Source of the DNA: Lophius americanus
Lineage: Eukaryota; Chordata; Actinopteri; Lophiiformes; Lophiidae
DNA length: 64,000 nucleotides
Assembly (NCBI GenBank): GCA_037951165.1
Contig: JBBDHG010000043.1
Coordinates: 3,224,001 to 3,288,000 of the forward strand
Direction of reading: 5' to 3'
Under the pieces are notes generated by a model. That model was not told the origin of the DNA, ran no database searches, and saw only the letters and a list, made by a program, of their open reading frames with translations. The position numbers and the translations under genes are program-made. Shown here piece by piece: positions 1-13,039 of this stretch. Position 1 is the first letter of the stretch, and each line of letters begins with the position of its first letter.

Positions 1-312
1 AACTGGGTGGATTTTGGGAAAGGCCGGTTGTATATATTCAACACTAGCAGGAACTTTATTTCCCCGTTTTCAACCATAAATTCTCAAGCATTGGTCCAAT
101 TTGGTCCAAATTTGGTGAAAATGAATCAGTGTGTGTAGATCTATATATTATTTATTGTATCTTACTCTGATAAATCCTATTTTCTCACTAGGTGGAGCTT
201 TTTTTTTATTATTCATTTACAAGAAAAACACTTTTTCCAACATAACTTCATATTTAATTCCATCAGAGGGATTGCTTGTACAATGCAGGGGATTAGGGGG
301 CTTTTAAAGGAC
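1..312 (-). repeat. Interspersed repeat family II, inverted copy, cut by window edge
   Basis: Reverse-complement copy of an element that recurs at 11.9, 37.3, 44.3 and 48.2 kb, and inverted at 27.7 kb. Shared blocks are the 'tttcccaaaatc..tccagtt' segment (here at the window start), the 'ggtccaaatttgg' block near 90-115 and the terminal 'cccctgcattgtacaagcaa' block (inverted, near 278-298). No coding capacity was seen. Confidence 0.7.
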
Positions 313-1329
313 AGACCCTGCCCTCAGACCTTCTATAATCTCTGTCCCAGGCTCAGAGCCTACTGATATTATTTGACATGAAGAGTGAAATCATGTCCCC
401 GCCGATCTGCTGCTGGCTCACATACAATAAACTTTACCTGTATGATAAAATATTTCAAATTAGTATTCAATCAAATCTAATCTTCAACCTCTGTACCCAT
501 TCTTTGTCACAGGCGCTGTACTCGCGTGTGACAGGAAGGAAATCATGAATCTCTTTGTCAAACCGGTTTCAACAGATGACATCACATCCCTCCGATCCTG
601 GCGTCAGCTCACTGAGCATCAGAGCGAGATCTCATTGTTCATAGAAGAATTGATTTTGAGATTTTACTGATCACTTCTGAGGCACATCTGGTTCACGCTT
701 TGTGACAGAACTCAGGACTCCTCCTCATGTCTGCTCATGAAGTTGGCTGTGTGGGTGGGGACCCTCCAGAGTCAAGCCTCAAACGCAAAGGACCATCCTT
801 CCGTGGTCAGGCCGCCTCAGCTGGATTCAAAGAAATCTTTTACATCAATCAATCACTCTGAAAACACATTTTTACAGACTGGCTTTAATATGATGTCATC
901 CTCTCTATTCTTTTGTCTTCTACTGTTTTATTGCTTTAATCGCCATGTGGGACGCCATCTTTTATGGTTTAGTTCCTTTGGTCTCATCGCTTTTATCTTG
1001 TGATGTGATGTCATCTTTTATCTTTCTCTTCTATTCTCTTCTATTTTCTTCTATTTTCTTGTCCTCTTTTGGTTTATTATTTATTTTCACTTTGCTTTGG
1101 GATGTCACCCTGCATTACTTCTATTTTACTACTGTATTCACCCTTTTTGTTGTTATTTTTACATTCTGGCATCTCTATCTACTTGTTTAATAGCGTCCCC
1201 CGCACATCTTGTGACTTTGTGTCATCTTCTTTATTATTCGGTGGGCGGTGCGTCCACTTCTATTAAATATCTTACCATATTTTCTTCTTTCTTCTTTTTT
1301 ATATGTGTAACTAGTTTCTCAGATTTTAC

Positions 1330-1331
<2 letters not shown>

Positions 1332-1372
<41 letters not shown>
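1332..1372. repeat. (TA)n microsatellite
   Basis: About 20 uninterrupted TA units. Confidence 0.95.
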
Positions 1373-1375
<3 letters not shown>

Positions 1376-3347
1376 GGTTATGCATCAAAATTTTTATCTT
1401 ATTTGAGAATATTGAGCTGTTTGATTTAGTAATAATTCACAAAAGGGTTAGATTCATGTAAAACACATCAAAGACATCAAGTTAGATGCCAGGAAGAAGT
1501 GACTACTTCCACATCAAGAAAGGAAGTTGCTATAGCTCCATTGTTCCTGGACCCATCTTGCCCAAAGTTCACATTTCTCTCCGTCTATTCTAGTTGTAGT
1601 ACGGGGTTATTTTTTCAACCCTGTTTGTTTGTCTGTCTGTTTGTGAAGATAACAGAAAAACTAATGGACAGATTTGCACGACATTTTACCCCCAGGTAGA
1701 TATTGGGATATCCTACAGATTAAATTTTGGTGATGTCACGCATTTCGCAGCATTTAAAATAAAAAGCGAAAAGGTATAGTTGCGTCCCAATATGGCGAGG
1801 CGCTCTCTTGAAACTGTGTCCTTTTATATTCCTTTGTTCCTTTTATTCCTCTGGTGTTTCTTTTGGGGGTAGAGCTGGGGGCTCAGCCAGTTACGGATGC
1901 CTTTGTTCATTTTGGGTTTGGGTTTTGGGTTGGAGCTGGGGGCTCAGTGGGCTGAGCAGAGACGCTAAAGTGGAATTTTCAATAGACGACCAGGTTGTCC
2001 GCAGATTTAGAAGCTTGCAATAACTCAGACATTAATGGAGAAATGTGCAATAATTCTGTGTCTTGTTCCTTTGATGTTTTATACTGGAGAGGGACAGGAA
2101 ATGATGCAACAATGTCTTCTTAAGAAGATGGCCTGCTCAAAGTCTAGAAGTGTGGAGCAGAGAATTAAGCAAGGTGCTGAACACATGAAGAGAAGGAGAG
2201 AGGAAAATACAAAGTAGGTTCGGATGTAGCTTTTGGTCACTGACTAAACTTTTGTTTTTGAAAGTGCTACATAAATAACGTAAGTAATTATTATCATTTC
2301 ATTTCTCTGAGAAAGAGTTTACTTCGACATTAACGCTCACCACTGCACCAGTTTGGTTAACAGCAGTAACAAAGGCATCAGACACAGGAACAACTCATCT
2401 ACATCGAAGACGAAGTCTCACATCTCAACACGCTGCAGAGCGAGAGGCGGAGAGCGGGGGAGGAAGAGGAAGGAACCAAGCAGCTTCCTGTTGCTGAAAA
2501 CTATCAGCAGTAACATTTGAAGCTTCACGAATGGAACCTGCTGCGATCCGCCTCTGTCACACGCCTTAAAACACGCTGCTCAGAAACCTCTGTCTCAGCA
2601 AACGGTGGCGTGGGCTTTTCCTGAGTGGCTCCACTCAGTGTTACACTAACAATAGACGAAGGCAAAAAACAAGGCGCTGACACCAGGGTGAATTGTACCG
2701 TCGTTGGGGACGACAGCTCATATGTCATGCATATTCCGCAGAGATTCCACCATTATATAGGTCATCCAATCGAAAACCCGCGTCAGTCCGTTCCAATGGA
2801 CGGCTGGATTATCAACGTAGAAATTTTCCGACATGTATACAACGCTTGGCCGTTTGGATTTCTCTTACAATCAGAAACACATTTCTCATTGGGCTCGGTT
2901 CAGCCTGCATCTAATTTACAATCGGGTTCTGATTTTTGCCGTGCAGCCCCACTTTAGGCCCAGCGACTATAATGGAAATATAATGTAGAAACCAGATGAC
3001 CGTGAATTTAGTCCTCAATGTCATTCCCCCCTTCAATGACTGCGATTCAATTCCACCTCTCAAGCTCAGAAGCCAGGGGATAAATCCCCGACTCCCCCGC
3101 CATCCAAGGACTAATCTCCCCTCGGAAAAGCTACTCTGCGCTGCGCGGCGTTCCCGCTGACCTCTCGTGCGGCTCGCTCTTATATCTGAGTGGAGCGCTG
3201 GCGAGGAAGGCTGCTCCTGCATGTCACTCACCTGCCACCGCTGCTCCAGCTCATATTAACAAGGGGACCCGGGGCTCTGGGGGGTTTTGCATATAAATGA
3301 TGTGTCTGGCTCCTGAGATGAAATCAAACTGTCTCTGTTTGTGTGTT

Positions 3348-3351
<4 letters not shown>

Positions 3352-3388
<37 letters not shown>
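3352..3388. repeat. (GT)n microsatellite
   Basis: About 18 GT units after an imperfect GT-rich lead-in. The open frames across it on both strands are simply the Val-Cys or Thr-His readings of the repeat. Confidence 0.95.
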
Positions 3389-3390
<2 letters not shown>

Positions 3391-5094
3391 GCCTCACGTT
3401 TCTGGCTTTGATGTCAAGGACAACATCTTTATTTATTTCTCCCTGCATTTGTAACCTGCATGCTGAGGAGATACAACATTTGGGGCCGGTTTTACATTTC
3501 TTCTTTTCTCACAACATTTCAAATGGCATCACATTTTGGGGAATTCACGCCACATATACCTGATTGCGGCGTGCTCGCCCTGTGCGATGAAATGGCTCCT
3601 TTCCACGCCATCTAACGGCAGCAACAACAGCGAGGTGCCTGCTCAGCTCTCCCTAAAGGGTAAATGATCTCAGCATCAAACAGACCCTGCGTTTTGTTTC
3701 TCTGCAGCTCTTTCCGAGGTTGATTGAACGCTAGCGGAGTCACCGTGAAGTTGAATACACACTCCAGAATGATGCACAGCAACATACGGCGGCGACTCAT
3801 TGCTGGGTTAATGCTGATGTAGTGCAGAGGAGGTTTATTTCCAACGATTTACCCTTCCTTTCATCCCAGTGTCTGCAGTGAAATGTGTTATTTTTGTGCA
3901 TTTGGTGGCGGGTTACTACCCTGCAGGGCCATTATGGTGGCAGTCGCGAAAGCTATGATCTAACGCCGTGGCAAGGAATTATTAGAAACATTATTCACAG
4001 TGCAGTAGTCATAGTTAGGAGAACATCATGCGGTCTTATTTGTGCGGGAAGAGAGAGTTTAAGGGGAACTAAAAAGACATTTTGCACCCTCTTAGAAATG
4101 CTGCTGAATCTGGTCTATGAATTATATTAAAGAAAGGTTTTCTCTTATCATGCAGATTAGACAGTTCCCGGATTAGCAGCTGGAAAAAAAATACAGTTTC
4201 CTCTCACATTAGTTTCTGTTCTGCATATGACTCAACTGTTTCTGATGCAGTTTATTAGTTTAAAGCACAAATACGGATCATTTAAAAGTATTTATTTAAT
4301 GCAATATATTGCGTCTTCGTATGACATAATGAAATATGATCTTATTTTTTCAATCCCATAAATTGTGCGATGAGGATTCCTTATTCTGCTCATCTGGTCG
4401 CCAAGATATGACAAGAATATGAGAGTAAAGCAGAAAAATGAACCACCAACAAGAGCTGAATTTAAAATAAGTTGAAAAGTTCACCTGCCTTCTATTTTAC
4501 TACAACGAACAAGCAGCGTGATGATGAGGATAATTGCTTGTTGAATTTCCGCTTCATTTTCCAAACTTCTCTGAGTCGTTATGAAAAACGCCAACAGGAT
4601 GCAGCGAATGTTTCCTGGAATGTTGACTTTGTTTTACCCTGACAAACGGCGACAGGCTGAAATGTAGCACAACACTACTACAGGAAATGAGAATCACAGA
4701 GTCAGCAAACCCACTGAAGTTTTGCCGGCATTGAAAATCATTTCAAATTTGTCGGAAATCTGAAAAATAGATTGAAATTAAATGACATCGATATTAAAAT
4801 GAAACATAGGGATTGAAATGATGTACTGCAGTTTGATTATTGCAGCCAAACATCTTACCCACAGATGCAGATTCAGGAAAATCTATTTTTTTTAAGTCTC
4901 CACACATGAAAATGGGAAAAATCTTTAAAGGATCAAAGAAATATATCAATAACAAATAAACTTTGTCTATATCCTTTATAAGTTAACTGACCCACGTTTT
5001 ACTGTATCTTACTTAATGTCAATTCATTATTGAATTAAAATAACGCTTGAACTGAGAGGGGTGTTTTCAGTTTTCAGTTGTCATGAAATACTTT

Positions 5095-5560
5095 ACTTAC
5101 TTATTTACCCTTCAATGTCTTGCTCAGCTGTTTGGTTGAGCACATTCAGAGTCTTTATTTCTTATTGAAAATGTCACTTAACCTGTTTTAATATGACCCA
5201 GTTGCAGCATATGAGAAAGTATAAGGGACCAAGGATGGAGCCCTGAGGGACACCCGAGGCCAAAGGGCCGATAAAGAGGAGGCATGAACCAAACCTATTG
5301 AGAAAGTCCTAATTCATAAGTTTGCTTTCTTGGCATATTTAAACGTGTCAAGACTTAATAAAGAGAATGATGTAACTTGATTCAACCAAAACAGTCAAAT
5401 ACGGGTCAAATAGTTTTCTAAAAACATGCTTTACCAAAAGGTTGTGCTAATGTTAGTAAAACTGACTGTATTCCATTTAAAGAAAGTTTAAAAAAATAAT
5501 TTCATAAGTCTGTCCTTTAGCTATAAAAACATGCTTGACCAAACAATTTTTTGGTTTTAT
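5095..5560 (+). repeat. Interspersed repeat family I, copy 1
   Basis: Shares an ordered set of blocks with copies at 10.1, 46.3 and 49.5 kb: 'tttggttgagc', 'tttcttattgaaaa(t)gt', 'aatatgaccca', 'ggagccctgagggacacc', 'gaggaggcat', 'ggtcaaatagttttcta' and 'accaaaaggttg'. All four copies have the same orientation. It has no open frame of note, and I could not assign the family. Confidence 0.7.
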
Positions 5561-5739
5561 GGTCTCATGGAGCCCCATGTGTATTCAGATACTTTTATTA
5601 CATGCAGTTTTCGTTTCCATGGCTAAAAATGTTATTTAGGCCAAGTCTTTGAGTGGAATATGTCTTTGACTCAAACAACTGATTTTCACACACTTTTGTG
5701 CCCCCCCCCCATGTGGTGGGGAAGTTTTGAAAAGTGCTT

Positions 5740-5799
5740 TTGGTATTTAGGGAATTTTAAGAATTTGAACATTCCCTAAATACCAATGTTCAAATTCTT
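5740..5799. repeat. Interlocked inverted repeats (A-B-A'-B')
   Basis: A 16-base arm (5740-5755) is perfectly complementary to 5771-5786, and a 12-base arm (5759-5770) is perfectly complementary to 5788-5799. The two pairs interlock rather than nest, which is the topology of a pseudoknot. Both loops are only as long as the other pair's arm. Confidence 0.85.
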
Positions 5800-8083
5800 C
5801 AAATTGGAACATTTGATATCATCTTTTATGTGTCAACAACATAAAACATGTTATCAGAAGGGGCTCGCAATGGCCACTGCACATTCACACACTTGTATTT
5901 GCACATACATGCACAGGATTGCACATTTGCTTTATTTAGTTTTAGTCCCGGCTAGTTGCTGATGATTTTACTTTTAAATGCAATACCACAGAAGAAGACA
6001 GACGAGGCGTAGGCGATCTCCAGTTATCACAGCAACGGTGCAGCAAGTCTAAACTTTGCCAGAGGAGCGTTGCCAACTGCAGCATAAACGAATGTTAGGC
6101 ATAAATCAAAACAGCCACAAGCAAAGTGTGGCTGTGCTGTTAGAAGTTTGGATGGATTCGGTAGGCTTTTCTTTACTCTTACACTCTGGGATTTGTTTTT
6201 GGAGGTTTGCATGTTCAAAAGACAACAAACGTTTACAGTTTGATGTGAAAACCGCCGACCATGAGATCGCACCAGCACAAACCCTAACCCCGACCCGTCT
6301 ACGTTTTTGGCTTCATTATGTTATACAGAACGTTAAAGTGAAGAAAAATTGTCGGTGAATCCTAACCATTAATAAACCAGATGAAATAATGTTTGATATG
6401 TAAATTATTGTTTTTTTCATCATGAAATGACGTCGAATAGCTAAAAATTACTCATTGACTTTATCATACAGTGATAACATGCTATACTGTTAGAAAAAAT
6501 AAAACAAACATGATACTACGTCAGGTAAGAGCATGTTAACGATGATACCTGCAGGATCTCAGGCTCCAAAGGGTTAAAGGAACAAGTAGAATATCTGTCC
6601 GTACGTCCAAAGCCCCCAGCTCGACCACAGACTCCTTTCATATTCATAATCTTTGACTGCGTCCTAAATATTTTACAGCTTTCCTGTATGAAAAAGGCCA
6701 GACACATGAATCATTACCTACACTTACCTGCCTGCTACAAGGTAATTACAGCTATGAGGTACAGGCTAACCTTTCAGCCTGAGAATCTGCTGATGCGGCG
6801 AAATGATTCAGCCACCGGGACTCCGCTTGCAAACTCTGATTTCTCAAACTTAATGTGCTCCTATGGGATGCAGACGAACGCACGCCCTCACATTTTAGAA
6901 GATGAACAACACACTGCAGAAAGATGGACGAAGCTTTACTGACAGTGACCGAGTGAACAAAGCAAGAGGAAAGTGATTACCGTAAGTACCAACCCCCACC
7001 ATTACTGACTATACTTGGAGATAATAATGTGGCCACGGGCCAAAGACACACAAACACACACACACAGTTTGATAAAAAGGGAGGCACCAGTCTACCGATG
7101 GCCTCCCCCTCCTGGCCCCTGCTCTTCTGTCAGGTTCAATGGCTGAGGTTGGAAAAGCTCGCCTGGCCCCCAGACGTTCACCATCCATGGCTGCTGCATC
7201 CATCCAGTCGAATCAGCTTGACAAACTAATAGAGACTAATCAACTGTCAAGGCGAACACACCGCATACTACATCTCCTGGCTTCCCGTACCAACCCCCCG
7301 CCTCCCCCTCCACTGCTGCATCCTCCCACCGACGCCACCGAACTCCCCTCCCTCCGCCATCATCTAGGCTATAACTGTCAAGAGAAGAAGAAACAGAGTG
7401 ATGTCTATATTTAGCATCCCGACTCCTTCCTGGCTTAGAGCACTCACAAACATACAGAGTACATTAATGCACCGTCTTACCTTAAATACCCCCCCCCCCC
7501 CATTACATATTGAGCCTTATCTTGAACGCACCTTGACCTCAACCCTGGCATTGATGTCTGTTTCCTGAGAAGCTATCGGCTGCACAAAAAGCCTATTAGC
7601 AGATGACATTACACTTTATATCCAAAACATATTTGCACTTTCTGCTCCTGACAGGAGGATAACTCAGAGGGTGTTTACGCACATTTTAATGATTAATGAC
7701 TGTAATCAGCACAAGATGTTTGACAATGTGGCTGTTATTAACACCTTAACCACGTTAGCGTACTAACAATCTGATAATGAAGCGGCAGTGCTCGTCTAAT
7801 TCTCTCTCTCGGTTCCTTTGTTTTGGTTCTGTGTGCAGGGAGGTGATTCTGAAAAGTGTGCTGTCTTCAAATAGTTGAAGAAAAAAAAGAGATGATTATG
7901 ATCAAGGACTTTTTAGACTTGCTTATTCTGCATCATCGCTGTTTCGACCTTCTACTTATTTTTAGCTTTTATTGTATTTCCTTTTACCGGAGTCCTGATA
8001 TTTTTGGTTTCTATTGTGGATCTGTAAGATGACCTTGACCCTGAAAGGCGCCCATAACATAAATGTATTATTATTATTATTAC

Positions 8084-8125
<42 letters not shown>

Positions 8126-9038
8126 CATTATTATTATTATTATTATTATTAGCAAAATGGTGTCTTTCTCTGTAACAAGTAAAAAACTGGATAATATTTC
8201 TATGAAATGATTATTAATACACACTTGAGGCTAATTTATTGTTAGAGCTAAATAAGGAAACAGACATTTTGTCCTCACTAAATGATTGTAAAAAAACAAA
8301 GCCGATGCTTTAAGCCACTGAGGTGTTTGAAAGGGAAAACTGAACTGATGCGTTAACTATCAATCATGGTGAATCAATGTCGGTGACAAACCTCCTGTTG
8401 AACACTCGATTCATTTGTCTCTATTTGCATGTTACTTTGTGTTCAATAACACATCAATAATCCATGTACCCTCACAGTCCTGACTGTGTCAGGCTACCGT
8501 AGCCGTCAGAAACAGGATCCATCCTTTGTGGAGCCAGGAGTTCCATCCGGAAGGGGGAAGCATTGATGTTTAATGTCTTTAACCGTGTATATTTTGTTTC
8601 TACAATATACATATATTTGTGACTATATTTGTTTGTTTTCTTCTGAACACTTACAGATACAGATAAAACAGATGAGGTGTAGTACTTCTGGAAACCTATG
8701 GGGGCAATGCAGCCATAATTCCAGCCTGAGACAACAAATATATGTGCATACAACAAAGAAGTAAAGAAAAGCTTTCAACCAATGTAGTCCAATGTATTTA
8801 GTGACCGCTCACACAACCAGAGCACAATGTTGCCTCTTCTTTTGCTGTTTTTTTATTCATTTGTTACAGCGTTAGAACTTCCTCTACTGTCACACTGTTT
8901 GCAGCTATCAACACCTTTGGCTCTTTATTGCAATCTTTGGTATGTTTTGATATCAAAGTAAAGGACTTAATACGCTGGTGTTGAGAGACTATTTAAAACT
9001 GACCTCTAAATTAACGTACATAGTATTATAGGAACCTT
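5800..9038. other. Non-coding stretch, probably raftlin intron 1
   Basis: No gene recognised. It includes a poly-C run at 7491-7501, a (TTA)n array near 8.1 kb, and a C-rich block at 7080-7400 whose open frames on both strands look like compositional accidents. Confidence 0.4.
8069..8151. repeat. (TTA)n microsatellite
   Basis: About 27 TTA units with two single-base interruptions. It gives the Ile-rich minus-strand frame across this site. Confidence 0.95.
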
Positions 9039-9259
9039 GGTACCACTTTACAATAAGACTCCGCCTTTAAGGAGTCCACTTATCTGTACTGCTAACTTGA
9101 TATTGACAGATAGCGACCCACATTGATAAATTGAGAGTCAAACTATAAGCCATTTATAAATGTTAACTAGTGATTTCAGAAGTCTTTAAACAAATTTAGG
9201 ATTGAATTATAAACAATTATATTACCTTTATAAAGGCAGTCTAATTGTAAAGTGGTACC
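9039..9259. mobile_element. MITE-like element with terminal inverted repeats
   Basis: A 221-bp element whose ends are inverted copies. The left end GGTACCACTTTACAAT is matched exactly at the right end, and similarity continues for roughly 30 bases with a few mismatches ('aagactccgccttta' against 'tagactgccttta'). The interior is AT-rich and non-coding. The 'ggaacc' that precedes the left end and follows the right end could be a target-site duplication, offset by two bases. Such short elements move through a transposase made elsewhere; the superfamily cannot be fixed from the ends alone. Confidence 0.7.
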
Positions 9260-10116
9260 GGAACCGTTAAATTGTAAATCAGAGGGTTAGGAACTAGGAA
9301 CAATTTGCTATGTGTGTCTGCGAGGTTGTTTCATTGGTTGGTTGGTTGATCAGATGGTTTTCAGACGGTAGGAGGAAGCATTAGCCAGAAAAATTGCCCA
9401 TTATTTATGTGAGCTCTGAATCAAGGGTGGAATCTGTGATTTATGGAAAAAAAAAACTAACAACACAGCCTTGAAGGTGGTTCAGGTGAGGTCCACTTAG
9501 CTTTCCTAGTGCAGGTTGTTTGGCATTGGCAGAGGTATGAACTGCATTTCCTCAATTTCTCTTTTTTTTTAAACTTTTGGGGCAGAAGTAGCGAAAATAG
9601 TCGGGCATTTGCTTAATTGCACGTCCAACAGCGTTTCCGTCCCATATTCACTCAGCTCTGCTTTTTAACTCCAGAGGGAAATGTCTGGCTGTTTACATGC
9701 CGAAGTGACCCTGCATGTGGATCGGTGCTGAGCAGGTAGTGCACAATAGCCTTTAAGAGTATTATCAGTGAAACTAGCTGCTCACTGCAGCTTAAAGTTA
9801 CCCTACGAGAACATTTAGAGCCAACCAAACGCCACATTTTCAGTCCGAACAGCTAAACAAAGAGCTGAAACTCACCATAATGTGATTCTATATGAGTTCA
9901 TCATTATAAAGCAACGCCTCTCATGTTTTCACAGCGCTTTCACACGTCGTTACAAATACATTTACCAGATAAATTAGGATTGCAGCTGCTCTAAATATAA
10001 CCTCCAAAGTCTTTTAATATCAATAAACAGGTAAGACTTGATAGAACATTTAAATTGCATTAGTAAGCATAGGCTAATCTAACCGTACGTTACTAGAGGT
10101 GAGGTTTAACACACAC

Positions 10117-10525
10117 ATTAATTAATGTCCTGATCAACTTTTTGGTTGAGCTCATTTTGAGTCTCCATTTCTTATTAATAAATGTGACGGCACTTTTTCA
10201 TAATATGATCCAGAAGCAGAATGCATATGCTAAAGAGTACGGCGCCAAGTAGGGAGCCCTGGGGGACACCACAGTTCCAAGGATGTGGACACTGAGGAAG
10301 TGGCATTAATCATGGCTACTGAGAGATTTCATTTCAATAATAATTTTTGGCATATCCGAGAATGTGGGGACTTCAGTGGAAACAGAATTATGTAACTTGA
10401 TGCAACTAAAGAAAGTCAAGTAAGGGTCAAATAGATTTTGTTTTTTTTATGTTTAAAAATATTCTAGACCAAACGATTCATCATGTTAAGGTAAATTCAG
10501 AGTGTCTACAAAATAAAATAAATAA
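10117..10525 (+). repeat. Interspersed repeat family I, copy 2
   Basis: Has the same block order as copy 1, including 'ggagccctgggggacacc', 'catggctac', 'gggtcaaatag' and 'gaccaaacgattcatca'. It is diverged and carries small internal indels. Confidence 0.65.
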
Positions 10526-11380
10526 ATGGGCCAAAAAAAGAAAAATATGCCACAAAAAAAAAAAAAAATCCATATTTGCCACAGACAACCTGTGACCTTG
10601 AACCAAAAAAAAAGGTTCTCTCCTCCCAGCAGGCCACCCTTTACTTTGTTTGCCCTCGGTGCCACACATAATTGATGGCCACCAGCAGGATGTTTGGCTT
10701 AGACTAGGCTGGAAAATTCTATATCATTAGCGCAACGTGAAAGCATGACTGACTAATTGTCAAAAAAGAAATTACAGCAGTGGCTGCTACGCAGTGAGCA
10801 GGCGCTAATTAACACTCCATCATTACAAGAAAGGCACGATGAAAATTGCAGCCTGTGTGCCGTTATTCCACATACATGAGCGATCTGCATCTGAATCCTT
10901 GTTTCCACTATGGGATGTGCAGGTATGATAGGGGGGCAGACAGATTAATCACACCGGAGGTCGCATCAGTTAAATACAAGGGAACGAAGTTCCAAATTTT
11001 GGTCAGGATCAGTCGCTCAGAGATATTGCGAGGTGTTCTGCTGTCTTATCATTCAGCGGTATGATGCAGGAAAATGGCAAAGGTCGGCAGATATTCAGAC
11101 ATTCATTACAGATATTCATTTAGTTTTAACAGTACCTGTACTGAGCCATGAAGCATGAAATGATTATAACACACACCCACAAAAAAAAGAGGATTACTGA
11201 TAAGTAGTAACATTTTCTATGCACACACTTGTGGCTGAAAGTGTTCAGCCTCCAATATTTGGAAAAAAAAAAAATGGAAAAATGGTCCATCAAAATGAAA
11301 TGGGTCATAACTCATCTACCCCAACAGGGTTTGACGCTGCTTTTAAGCATATGAATATAATTAAATCAAATATTTCTTAC

Positions 11381-11528
11381 CGTCTTTGCCAATGAGGAAG
11401 TCAAGGTAGCGGTATGTGTAGGCCACGCCCACCTTGGTCTCCACCTGAGGTCTCTTCAAGGTGGAGTAAATCTTTCCTGGACTGCTCTCCTCTGAAGTCT
11501 GCTTCATCTTACGCAGCCCGCAGCCCAT
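11381..11528 (-). CDS. rftn2: Raftlin family, first coding exon (rftn2-like)
   Basis: This is the 5' coding exon of a raftlin, a lipid-raft scaffold protein of the inner plasma-membrane leaflet. The ATG (11526-11528, minus strand) has G at -3 and G at +4, a strong start context. The exon codes for 49 residues plus one base and ends at a GTAAGA donor just below 11381. The N-terminus reads MGCGLRK: Gly2 and Cys3 are the N-myristoylation and palmitoylation sites expected of raftlins. The family block STLKRPQVETK follows, then a Tyr-rich stretch ending YLDF. The residues SSPGKI after the lipidation signal and MGCGLRK (not MGCGLNK) fit RFTN2 better than RFTN1, but IYSTL is RFTN1-like, so the paralogue call is less sure than the family call. 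Later exons would lie at lower coordinates; I did not find them, so intron 1 probably fills 1-11380. A PLCL gene on the opposite strand downstream supports the linkage group. Confidence 0.85.
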
Positions 11529-11690
11529 GGCTCCACAGTGTGTCTGTCTCTCCGTGCACGGACCCTGAGAACCAGACAGCACAGACTGAGACGGTGTTTC
11601 ATGTGTGTGTGTTTCCAGTGTGAGTCCAGCCAGTGAGGGAACGCAGGAGGGTGTGTCTGGGAGAATACGCATGTGATGCATGAAACAAGG
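11529..11690 (-). other. Probable 5' UTR/upstream exon sequence of raftlin gene
   Basis: Sequence directly 5' of the raftlin ATG on the minus strand. The frame stays open upstream without a second well-placed ATG next to the start. A TTCTCAG tract about 45 bases upstream could be an acceptor for a non-coding 5' exon, so the UTR may be short here. No TATA box or clear transcription start was seen. Confidence 0.35.
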
Positions 11691-11904
11691 TGGAAGGCTA
11701 TATTAACCTCTATAATGGTAATCTTTAAGATCGGCGCTGATCAATGATTTTTCATAAAGTGGTAAATTAAGGTCCTATTAGTGAGTATGTAGTGTAAATA
11801 TAGTATATTGAAGTATAGTCAGCGGTTGTAATGTTATGGCAGATGGATAGATATGTCATACAAGAAAAACTGGGCCTATGCGGTCGTCCACCGACAGCAA
11901 GGGT

Positions 11905-12297
11905 ATATCCCCAAAAACTTCCCCAATACCCTGCTTTGTACAAGTTGTACAACTCCTCAAATGAAATGTTAAGTTATGCACACTGTATCAGTAAGATACT
12001 TTTAGAGTAAAATACGACATATACAAGACAGATCTCCTGGAGTCGATTCACGTACGCCAAATATCGACTAAATCAGACGAAGAGTTGAGAAATTACGTCC
12101 TTAACTTTTCAACACCTAGTGTTGAAAATGTACGACCAACGTTTCCCAAAATCAGTCCAGTTCTGTCTCGCACTAGGGACTATGTGGGGATAAAACCTGA
12201 AAAGAATCATGGATTCATTAGATAGTTTTTGAGTTATCACGTTAAAATGAAAGATCTGTGGCAGACGCGGCGGCCACGATCCCATAATATCCATAGA
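11905..12297 (+). repeat. Interspersed repeat family II copy
   Basis: Contains 'taccctgctttgtacaagt', 'tagagtaaaatacgacatat', 'gagtcgattcacgtacg', 'cccaaaatcagtccagtt' and 'gttatcacgttaaaatgaaa' in the family order. A 9-bp-arm palindrome (12106-12128) lies inside it. Confidence 0.7.
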
Positions 12298-12986
12298 CAG
12301 AATTCAGACTTTATTCACAGAAATCTGACTTCAAATTCCCCCAAATCATGATCATGTAGGCCGACAGTTTAAAGTCACAATTCTGAGGTTAAAGTCAAAA
12401 TTTCCCCCCTAGAAAATGTTCACATAGTTTGATGTGGCCCTAATCCTATTCCTCACATCTTTGAGTTTCCTCGCAGTGAACATCTTTTACAGTGTAATAT
12501 TTGAGCTTTCACTCAAGGGAAGGATGTGCTTCCTCCTCCACATCGTATTTGATGAAAGACATTTATTTACAGGACGTCTCCCATATGGGCTTGGATTAGA
12601 GGGGACCGGATTAACCTCTCTGTGACTAACTGGGCTCACACCGACATGAATATGCGAGAGAAGGCCTTCATGCTCTCAGATATCCATGATTCCTCAGGGA
12701 TTCCAGAGGGAAAACGCATAAAGAAGAACATACTGAATAAGCGCCTGTAATAAATAAATAAATAAATGTGATTAAATGAGCTTCATTTTTCACGGGTTCC
12801 CTCTCCCTTGTTCCCAGGGAGACCAAATTAAGAGGGACAACCGTGGAGGAAGAGGAGACCTTAAGGAGGCGCCTCAGCCCAAATGCTTTGTGACAGCATG
12901 GCTGCCTCTCTGCAGCCTCTACAGCCGGGAGCAGGTGACATCCTATTGTGTTGCACTGATTAAACTCAAGGGTGGGGGGATGGCTG

Positions 12987-13039
12987 AATGGATGGATGGA
13001 TGGATGGATGGATGGATGGATGGATGGAGGGATGGATGG
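12987..13039. repeat. (GGAT)n microsatellite
   Basis: About 13 units of GGAT, with one impure unit near the right end. Confidence 0.95.

Larger units (their letters stand above)
313..5094. other. Non-coding stretch, probably raftlin intron 1
   Basis: No gene recognised. It holds a (TA)n run at 1332-1372, a (GT)n run at 3352-3388, and a more GC-rich, CpG-containing block at about 2400-3250. That block has open frames on both strands that overlap and match nothing known to me. A GTGAGT donor-like site on the minus strand near 3230 has no coding frame behind it. Confidence 0.5.

Noticed and set aside
2525..3231. Overlapping open frames in a GC-richer block
   Set aside because: They conflict on both strands, match nothing known and have no splice context; probably composition or an old repeat.
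6277..6300. 'ccctaacccc' telomere-like motif
   Set aside because: Only one unit, no array.
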